A stretch of DNA of 64,000 nt from Rhodeus uyekii (taxonomy: Eukaryota; Chordata; Actinopteri; Cypriniformes; Acheilognathidae): NCBI GenBank assembly GCA_037043235.1, contig JAWRVZ010000112.1:1922001-1986000 (forward strand), in the 5' to 3' direction. The position numbers and the translations under genes were made by a program. This document shows positions 57,627-64,000 of the stretch, one piece after another. The notes under the pieces were generated by a model, which saw nothing but the letters and a program-made list of their open reading frames with translations, was not told the origin of the DNA and did not search any database. The stretch's first letter is position 1. Each line of letters begins with the position of its first letter.

Positions 57627-58490
57627 TTTTCACTGACCCGCTGCTTGCTGGACTCCTGAGAATACTGAGATGGAATTGAATAACTGATCAATCAGCGTGA
57701 TCGAAAGGATTTTCTATATGATTGGATTATTGATGGCAGGGTTCCTATTCTTTGGCTTTGGGATTGCCCTGTCCTATCGGAAGATTGGAAAGACAGCTGC
57801 AAGCAAATTCAACCAGCCGCTGTCTGTGGAAATTAAGAAATGCTTCAGGGTTGTGTGTGGCCGTTTGTAGGAATTAGATCAGAGAGTGATACAGATTGAG
57901 GAACTGAACCGTAACAACGCAGTGCGGACTGCTTATGTGTACGCTCTGTAACCGGTCTGACCATGAGGCTGGACGTGATGTCTAGGGAACTGCACGGACC
58001 GAACGCGACCGGAGCTGATTGATTGATTATGATCCGGACAAATTACCGAAGATCATCAAAATAAAAATTAACCCGAAACTTCACTTGTCCCTATCTCTCG
58101 GGAACTCAGCATGACAGCCTGGTCTCCTTTATCTCCCTTGGAAACATCTGATGTTTTGGCTATATTCTCTTTCAACATCCGTCATCCCCCCCCCCAACTC
58201 CACTGAAAAAATCCCAACACGTGACCACGTGTGCTGTTAAACTGCATTCTTACGTGTAATGTGTGATGTACAATGTGATGTTATATTATGTTTGTTTTTG
58301 TTTTGTTTGTTTATTCATGTTGTGTTGTAAATGTTATCTTGGTTGTGTTTTGCTATGTAAGGCTTGCTAAACTGCATTCTTGTATTTCTTGTTTTTCTGG
58401 AGAGAAAACGGCGCAAGCTCTGCTGCGACGACACGTCTGTGAAAGGGACAATAAATTCTATTCTGATTCTGATATATATATATATATATA
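57627..58490 (+). mobile_element. Unclassified retroposon-like unit with LINE-type tail
   Basis: A ~0.85-kb unit between the LTR element and DIRS-F. Its 3' end is GGGACAATAAATTCTATTCTGATTCTGAT, a polyadenylation signal followed by a short reiterated tail, then (TA)n. This is the arrangement of CR1/L2-type LINE 3' ends. It holds one small reading frame near the 5' side and no RT. The left boundary is set by the LTR end, so the unit may be 5'-truncated. Confidence 0.5.
57718..57951 (+). pseudogene. Small membrane-protein-like ORF with an internal TAG
   Basis: From ATG 57718 the frame reads MIGLLMAGFLFFGFGIALSY, a strongly hydrophobic, single-pass membrane segment (residues 2-18). A basic stretch follows (RKIGKTAASKF), then QPLSVEIKKCFRVVCGRL, a TAG at codon 51, and in the same frame ELDQRVIQIEELNRNNAV to a TAA at 57949. 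Read through, it is 77 residues with a plausible amphipathic helix after the stop. The composition (hydrophobic, then basic, then heptad-like) is not what random AT-rich DNA gives. I do not recognise the family. The TAG could be a decay mutation or a readthrough/suppressed stop; a single copy cannot decide. Confidence 0.45.
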
Positions 58491-58591
58491 AAATTAGTAA
58501 TGATACTGAATATCATCTCATATACATATACTGTTCTGTATTGCAGCAAACCTGCCCGGTATTTAAAAGCATGAAGAAAAAAAAACCTCTG

Positions 58592-58770
58592 GTTCCCTTT
58601 CTGGGAACTCGAGCTGTGTCGAAGCACTAGGGGAAATAGCCTTGCGTGAGTCACGTGAAGATCTGTGCAACCAATGAGAAACAAACGCGTGTGAATGCGT
58701 CACTGCCGGCGGTAGCCGGTGACGTCATGAGGAAGAGCATAAAGGCGCGTCTGAAACCGGGGCGCGTCAG
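58592..58770 (+). repeat. DIRS-F left ITR
   Basis: 58615-58770 is the reverse complement of 63651-63806 with a single mismatch. The outermost part, 58592-58635, also pairs with the internal complementary region at 63505-63549. TATAAA-like text (CATAAAGG at about 58738) may belong to the element's promoter. Confidence 0.95.
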
Positions 58771-58870
58771 CTCTGAATGCCTTCAGCGTGCTGTGTCTGT
58801 GTGAGAGTGATTTTGAGTTGAGATAGCTAAAAATCATCAGAATGAGTGTGAAAATGTGGCGAATGAACAG

Positions 58871-60227
58871 AGGTTCACACCGTGTGTTTATCCTTGCCCA
58901 CGTTTCATAACGGGCAGGGATACACATGTTATGTGTGTAATCTGTTTGGGAGTGGAGCATGCACGGTCGGCACTTGAGAGTGCCTGAACATTTTCATTGC
59001 ATGATCTCCGCTCCCGCCTGGCGGTCTGTAACGAGGCCGCCCAGGCTAGTGTTCCCCGCGATTCGGGACCTGCAGTAGCTGAGGCTTTGTGGCGCTCTCG
59101 GTCCTGGGGATCACAAATGGATCTCGCTGAGGCTGCTGGGGTGGGTCCGTCCTTACCTCAGCCTTCACGAGATCAAGCGGGTCCCAGTCACGAGCACTCT
59201 GAGTGAGATGCTCGTGCTGTGACTCCAACACTAGCTCTATCAAGTTCAGAGAGTGAGATCGATTTAGCTAGTGTTGACCCGGTCGAGGAGGATTCGCCAC
59301 TCTCCTCGCCGGCGTTTGAGGAGCTTGTTGAGGTTGTGGCGCGAGCGGTCTCTCGTCTGGGGCTTGATTGGCCAGCAGAGACCAGAAGCGCTCGTCCCAA
59401 GACGAGCGTTATCTTCTGACTCGCGTCATTTCCCCGCGCCGAGCAATGCCTTTCATACCTGATTTACATGCCGAGGAATCTAGATTTTGGGGAAGGCCAG
59501 CCTCTGAGAATTTATACACGTAATATTACGATGTATAATAATCTAGTAGGGGCTCAAGATCATTGATATGGAGGGTTGAAGAAAGTGGATGAGGGCGAGT
59601 TACCTCGTCCCTCAGTCTGCGTCCTCCATTAAAGCTCTGGCGCTCCCCTCCAAGCCGATGCGCGTCACATCGTCTTTGGTGGGGAAAGCATACTCAGCAT
59701 CGAGTCATGCCGCAGCGTGTCTGCACGGCACGACACTGCTGCAGGCATATCAGGCGGAGTTGCTTGGGGACCTCAAAGAGGGCGGCGGTATCGGTCCGGA
59801 GGCAGTGGCAGAGCTGCGCCGGACCGTGGATCTGTCTCTTCGGGCCACTAGGGAGATGGCCTACTCTGTCGGCCGCTCCATGGCAGCTCTGGTGGCTACG
59901 GAGAGACACCGTTTGGCTCAATTTGTCAGCTATGAAAGATAGGACAAATTTGTTTTGCTGGACGCTCCTCTGTCCCCTTCGGGCTTGTTCGGCGATGCCG
60001 TGAAAAGCGTCGTCGACGAGTTTCAGGAGGCTGCTCAACAGCAGGTGGCGTTTAGCGAAGTTCTTCCCCGCCGCCTCCAAGTGAGACCGCCAGTCAAGCA
60101 CGGTCTCAAAGCTCCTCGCACAGGGCCGCTCAGAAACAAAGTGTCGCCACCCGTCTCCTCCGGTAATCCCCGGGGGGGTCGGGCCGACAAGTTCAAGTTC
60201 ATGCCGCTGGTAGAAGGGGTGATTTGA
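58871..60227 (+). pseudogene. DIRS-F gag-like ORF1, frame-broken
   Basis: The first block (58871-58987) reads FTPCVYPCPRF, then GRDTHVMCVICLGVEHA: two Cys pairs and a His in the arrangement typical of DIRS gag N-termini. After a TGA come NEAAQASVPRDSGPAVAEAL and SRSWGSQMDL (58997-59206), an acidic Ser-rich segment (SSSESEIDLAS, 59219-59419), then ASSHAAACLHGTTLLQAYQA and ELLGDLKEGGGIGPEAVAEL (59589-59942), and finally DAPLSPSGLFGDAVKSVVDE to SSGNPRGGRADKFK (59955-60227). The segments lie in different frames. The family role is RNA binding and packaging of the element. Confidence 0.8.
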
Positions 60228-60326
60228 GGGTTATCCTGAACGCCAAGTAGGCTAAGACTAAGCGGCCCTGATAACTAGCCGCAACAAGGTGGTGTCTCCC
60301 AGGAGCAGCTCTAGAGTCAGCCCGCC

Positions 60327-61690
60327 ATGGGAAAACCACCCCCTCTGAGGAGGGTCTTGGAGCAATCCACCCGGGTTTCCGGTATCAGCCCCGGCTCAGT
60401 GGTGGATATGTTCTTAGTACCAGAGACCAGCCCGCAGAGGCTGGTTCCCTTAGTAGAATTCCGGGCTGCGTGGTTACGGCTACCCGGTATCTCTCAGTGG
60501 GTCCTGCGAACGGTAAAAATAACCCAGCAGGCTCTGGTCATGGAACAAGAAGTGGACACTCTGCTGGCGAAAGGGGCCATCGGGTATGGACCCCTCGTGA
60601 ACAGCAAGTCCGGGCTTTTCAGCTGTTACTTCATAGTTCCGAAGGGAGGATGGAAGGTTGCGGCTCATTCTGGATTTTTGTCTCTTAAATTGATGCGAAG
60701 AGATGCGACGCTCATGCGGATCGTAGTACAGATTAGGTCCTATAACGGGTCCGGCACGATCGACATCAGAGACATATAAATCCCTCATTCCCATCCTTCC
60801 ACAATAGGAAGTTCCTGTGGTTCGCCTTCAGGGGGGAAGGCGTACCAGTATCAGTGCTTCCGTGTTTGGTCCGGCTGCTCTAAGCTCCTCTGTACTTGCA
60901 AGGTACTATCGTGTCCTGAACTATGTCGACAACTTGGCTTACCCTGGCCAAGTCGCCGCAGTTAGCAGCACAACATCGAGGTGCTGTGCCCGCACACAGA
61001 GGAGCTGGGGTTAAGACTAAGACCAGGGGTTCTCCCTGAGGGGTACCCGCTTCGCAATCAAGGTCACGGGGCGATGCCCACGCACCCTGAGCATGCGGAA
61101 GAACTCTTGGTTCTCGTCTCACGATGCTTACGGCTGAACACCAAGAAGAGTGTACTTTCTCCTACTCAGAGAACCACTTTCTTGGGGGTCATTTGGGACT
61201 CAGTGGCCGTGTCTGCTCGGCTCTCCCCCGAGCGCATTAAGGCCGTTCGTCTAGCCGTTAGGAGCATTAAGCTGGGCCAGCCACTCATGGTGGTGGCTAA
61301 AGACCAGGGGTTCTCCCTGAGGGGTAACCCGCTTCGCGATCAAGGTCACGGGGCGATGCCCACGCACCCTGAGCATGCGGAAGAACTCCTGGTTCTCGTC
61401 GATGCTTACGGCGGAACACCAAGAAGAGTGTACTTTCTCCCACTCAGAGAACCACTTTCTTGGGAGTCATTTGGGACTCAGTGGCCATGTCTGCTCGGTT
61501 CCTCCCCGAGAGCATCCAGGCCGTTCGTTGAGCTGTTAAGCGACGAGTGACACTCTTACGCTGAACACCAAGAAGAGTGTTCTTTCTCCCACGTAGAGAA
61601 CCACTTTCTTGGGAGTCTTTGGGACTCAGTGGCTATGTTGGCTCGGCTCTTCCCCGAGCGCATTCAAGCCTTCGTTCAGCCGTCAGGAGT
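60327..61690 (+). pseudogene. DIRS-F reverse transcriptase, inactivated; RNase H largely lost
   Basis: The frame 60327-60779 carries LVPLVEFRAAWLRLPGISQW, QQALVMEQEVDTLLAKGAI and YFIVPKGGWKV, the RT N-terminal part. Motif A is reduced to GTIDIRDI followed by a stop. Motif C, seen as YIDD in copy A, reads NYVDNLAYP near 60921-60947, losing the catalytic Asp pair. Downstream LNTKKSVLSPTQRTTFLGVI and ERIKAVRLAVRSIKLGQPL form the post-palm segment, duplicated in tandem. The RNase H core (LLEMMAAWRAL-type block) is absent. The enzyme cannot be active. Confidence 0.85.
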
Positions 61691-61700
61691 ATCGAGGGGC
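61021..61700 (+). repeat. Tandem duplication of the RT post-palm segment in DIRS-F
   Basis: A ~280-bp unit beginning GACCAGGGGTTCTCCCTGAG is at 61021 and again at 61302 (offset about 281). A third, partial copy (from CTGAACACCAAGAAGAGTGT) starts at 61561. The copies have diverged by small indels. Confidence 0.88.
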
Positions 61701-62363
61701 AGCCACTCACGTGAGACACTCATACGGCAGGCACAGGTCTCCTGTTTGCCTCCGTAAGAATTTCTCTGCCCTCTGTGGCTTTCGTTTAAACATCCAGGGC
61801 CTCTGGGGCGGGTTGTTATGGTACAGGCGTGGCCGAGGCTACGCCTGTACGCTTTTTCCTCCCATCACTCTGCTCCCGGGAGTTCTGGCCCAGGCGGAGG
61901 GTTGCTGACCCCGCCCAGAGCTAATGTGTCTGGCCCCTTAGGGGGTCCAGCTCATAGAATCCGGTCTCTCAGCTGAGGTTGTAGAGACCATCTTTCAGTC
62001 CAGAGCTCCCTCCACGAGGAAACTCTACACCTTGATCTTCATGTCTTGGTGTAGCGAAAAGCAGATGAACCAAGTAACCTGTCAAGTCGGCAAAGTACTG
62101 GAGTTCCTGCAAGAAAGATTTGCGGCAGGGCTGTTCCCCTCCACCTTGAAGGTCTACGTGGCTGCCATAGCGGCTTGCCACGTACCTCTGGGTGGGGTAT
62201 CCTTGGGCAGGGACCCCCTAGTCACTCGTTTCCTCCGTGGTACACTAAGGCTGAGACCTGCGGCACAGACCAGGGTGCCGGCTTGGGACTTGTCCATGGT
62301 ACTCCTAGGCCTGTCCCAGCCACCCCTTGAACCTTTAGAGGAATCTCTATTAAGTACCTCTCT

Positions 62364-62748
62364 CTTTAGACCAGGGGTCGGGAACCTATGGCTCGCGAGC
62401 CATATATGGCTCTTTTGATGACTGCATATGGCTCTTTTGACGCCGCCGCCCCCCGTCGACAGATCGATCGCTACTTCCGCGTTCGGAGGACAGGCAGATC
62501 GCGCCGCCACTTCCGCGTTCAGAGGACAGGCAGATCGCGCCGGCGCACCACCCCAACGACAGATCGATCGCTCCGCTACTTCCGCGTTTGGAAGAGACCG
62601 GCAGATCGCGCCAAATAGTAGATAATGTGTATGATAGCCTAGTCTATTTTAATCTCTAAATATGGCAGCGCAGCTATTTAATTTGTGATTGCTCTATGCT
62701 CAGTTTACAGTCATTCACTTCACACTCATTATTATTGCGTAGTAATAA

Positions 62749-62780
<32 letters not shown>

Positions 62781-62875
62781 TCGACAGTACTATGGCTCTA
62801 CACAGCTTCATATTCAATAAAAATGTGGGTATATGGCTCTCTCAGACAAAAAGGTTCCCGACCCCTGCTTTAGAC
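62364..62875. mobile_element. hAT-type non-autonomous element inside the DIRS-F recombinase
   Basis: The element proper is 62372-62867 (496 bp). TIRs are CAGGGGTCGGGAACC and its exact or near-exact complement at the right (GGTTCCCGACCCCTG). CTTTAGAC at 62364-62371 and 62868-62875 is a perfect 8-bp duplication. The interior has three copies of a ~33-bp unit starting ACTTCCGCGTT (62473, 62509, 62578), a 30-base poly-C run (62750-62779) and no transposase ORF. Confidence 0.95.
62750..62779. repeat. Poly-C run (30 bases)
   Basis: Uninterrupted C tract inside the hAT element. The length should be treated as uncertain because such runs sequence poorly. The proline-rich frames over it are artefacts. 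Confidence 0.95.
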
Positions 62876-63504
62876 CCTTCTTTTGCTGGCAATCGCCTCG
62901 CTCAAGAGGGTCGGGGATCTTCAGGCCCTCTTAGTGGCCCCTTCATGTCTTCAGTTTACGCCCGGGATGGGAAAGGCTTTTCTCCACCCGAGGCCAGGCT
63001 ATATCCCCAAGGTTCCCACTGAGGTGGCTCGGTCTATCACGCTGCAGGCCTTCTGCCCTCCCCCATTTGATGATCATGAGCAGGAGCAAGAACAAGGTCT
63101 GTCCAGTGCGAGCACTGGACGCTTACGTTCCAAGACTGCCACTTGGCGTAGGTTGGACCAACTGTTCGTTTGCCTTGGCTTTAGGACCCCTAAGGGGGCT
63201 CCAGCTTCTAAGCAAACACTAAGCAGGTGGATAGTCAAGGCTATCCGTCTAGCTTACGAGTCGGCCGGACATGCTTCTCCTTTGAGGGTCTGAGCCCACT
63301 CCACTAGGAGCATGGCGGCATCCAAGGCTCTCCTCTCCGGAGTCTCCTTGTCTGATGTTTGTGCTGCGGCTGGCTGGTCCTCACCGCACACATTCATGAG
63401 GTTCTACCAGCTAGATCTCGATGCCGCCCCGGGAACCAGGGTGCTCTCTCAGTGAGTTGGGACACACCCGGATGCTGACGTCGCTGAGGTGGCGTTGGCA
63501 TAGC

Positions 63505-63603
63505 GTTCCCCTAGTGCTTCGACACAGCTCGAGTTCCCAGAAAGGGAACGTCTCGGGTTACGTATGTAACCCTGGTTCCCTGAGGGGAACGAGACGCTGT
63601 GTC
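63505..63603 (+). repeat. DIRS-F internal complementary region
   Basis: 63505-63549 is complementary to the left outer end (58592-58635), and 63548-63603 is the exact complement of the right outer end (63801-63856, 56 of 56 bases). It is therefore a fusion of the complements of both ends, the hallmark of DIRS elements, thought to template end joining into a circle. Confidence 0.93.
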
Positions 63604-63650
63604 TTTGCCTCAGCTCCTGGCGCCTCCGGGCCCGCTTCAGGCATTCATGG

Positions 63651-63856
63651 CTGACGCGCCCCGTTTTCAGACGCGCCTTTATGCTCTTCCTCATGACGTC
63701 ACCGGCTACCGCCGGCAGTGACGCATTCACACGCGTTTGTTTCTCATTGGTTGCACAGATCTTCACGTGACTCACGCAAGGCTATTTCCCCTAGTGCTTC
63801 GACACAGCGTCTCGTTCCCCTCAGGGAACCAGGGTTACATACGTAACCCGAGACGT
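63651..63856 (+). repeat. DIRS-F right ITR with outer extension
   Basis: 63651-63806 mirrors the left ITR; 63801-63856 is the right-only outer extension, containing GGTTACATACGTAACCC. The element ends at about 63856, where AT-rich flank begins. Confidence 0.93.
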
Positions 63857-64000
63857 TTTCATTATTTACACTTCTATATACCTTGTATTTTGAGATACCG
63901 TTAACAGGTTAAGCCCCCAATATAATTTTACATTAAGTTACACTGCTGGTTCACGGTAGAGGACTAACACAACTAACTGCCTGCACCATACCCCCACACA
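63857..64000. other. Right flank, nothing recognised
   Basis: Short AT-rich flank after the DIRS-F right terminus; no feature identified. Confidence 0.5.

Larger units (their letters stand above)
61935..63454 (+). pseudogene. DIRS-F tyrosine recombinase, split by hAT and one TGA
   Basis: The frame 62032-62360 carries the N-terminal SAM-like region (FMSWCSEKQMNQVTCQVGKV, LEFLQERFAAGL, STLKVYVAAIAACHVP). A 496-bp hAT element interrupts it. The frame 62883-63293 then gives LAIASLKRVGDLQALLVAPS with the first catalytic Arg, a long linker and PLRV, followed by TGA. In the same frame beyond the stop come AHSTRSMAASKALLSGVSLS (HxxR box), CAAAGWSSPHTFMRFYQLDL with the nucleophile Tyr, and a final stop at 63452-63454. 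The TGA is in the place where the sister copy reads R (LRVRAHSSRS), consistent with CpG decay of CGA. All catalytic residues remain readable. Confidence 0.9.
58592..63856 (+). mobile_element. DIRS-like retrotransposon copy F, structurally complete
   Basis: Left ITR, gag, RT, recombinase, internal complementary region and right ITR are all present in DIRS order, 5265 bp in all. The ITRs match at 155 of 156 bases. The coding regions are broken by frameshifts, stops, a large loss of RNase H, an internal tandem duplication and a hAT insertion. No target duplication is expected for this class. Confidence 0.93.

Noticed and set aside
62685..63022. Proline-rich ORFs
   Set aside because: They read through a 30-base poly-C run in a hAT element and into out-of-frame DIRS sequence.

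Overview
This window looks like fish chromosomal DNA, probably teleost and most likely cypriniform. It is an AT-rich background carrying a very dense, nested mixture of transposable elements typical of cyprinids: DIRS tyrosine-recombinase retrotransposons, Tc1 and hAT DNA transposons, short Gypsy-type solo LTRs, CR1/L2-like and L1-like LINE fragments, a tRNA-derived SINE and many microsatellites. The organism call is inferred from these families. I recognise no host protein-coding gene, tRNA or rRNA. The only hints of host coding sequence are a 24-nt splice-bounded segment on the minus strand (35466-35489) and two short splice-bounded segments on the plus strand (4719-4763, 5058-5100), all weak.

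Layout. 1-3.7 kb: a LINE 3' end split by a solo LTR with 5-bp target duplications, a 46-bp inverted repeat formed by two LTR ends facing each other, and a second solo LTR with perfect 5-bp duplications. 7.3-9.3 kb: a small hAT MITE with 8-bp duplications beside a 5'-truncated LINE whose reverse transcriptase frame is still open over 475 codons. 9.3-10.1 kb: degenerate repeats. 10.5-13.6 kb: minus-strand DIRS copy A. 15.7-17.1 kb: deleted DIRS copy B. 22.6-24.2 kb: a Tc1 element with part of DIRS copy C inside it. 25-28 kb: LINE and Tc1 remnants. 31.6-32.5 kb: a solo LTR containing a 608-bp MITE. 33-41 kb: SINE, solo LTR, L1-like and Tc1 debris. 43-48 kb: DIRS copies D (minus) and E (plus), E carrying a hAT MITE. 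53.5-55.7 kb: a 2.2-kb hAT element with a BED-finger exon. 55.8-57.6 kb: a non-autonomous LTR element with two LTRs about 98% identical. 57.6-58.5 kb: an unclassified retroposon with a small membrane-protein-like reading frame. 58.6-63.9 kb: a structurally complete DIRS element (F) with ITRs matching at 155 of 156 bases.

How the parts relate. The six DIRS copies share terminal sequence built around a short palindrome, GTTACRTATGTAACC, and copies A and F show the DIRS hallmark internal complementary region, which pairs with both outer ends. Copies A, E and F retain pieces of gag, reverse transcriptase, RNase H and/or tyrosine recombinase, but none has intact reading frames. Nesting gives relative ages: hAT elements inserted into DIRS-E and DIRS-F, a MITE into a solo LTR, and a solo LTR into a LINE. 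I found no evidence for a new defence or metabolic system. The strongest unusual objects are the Tc1/DIRS chimera, the small membrane ORF in an unclassified retroposon, and the near-identical DIRS termini around dead genes.
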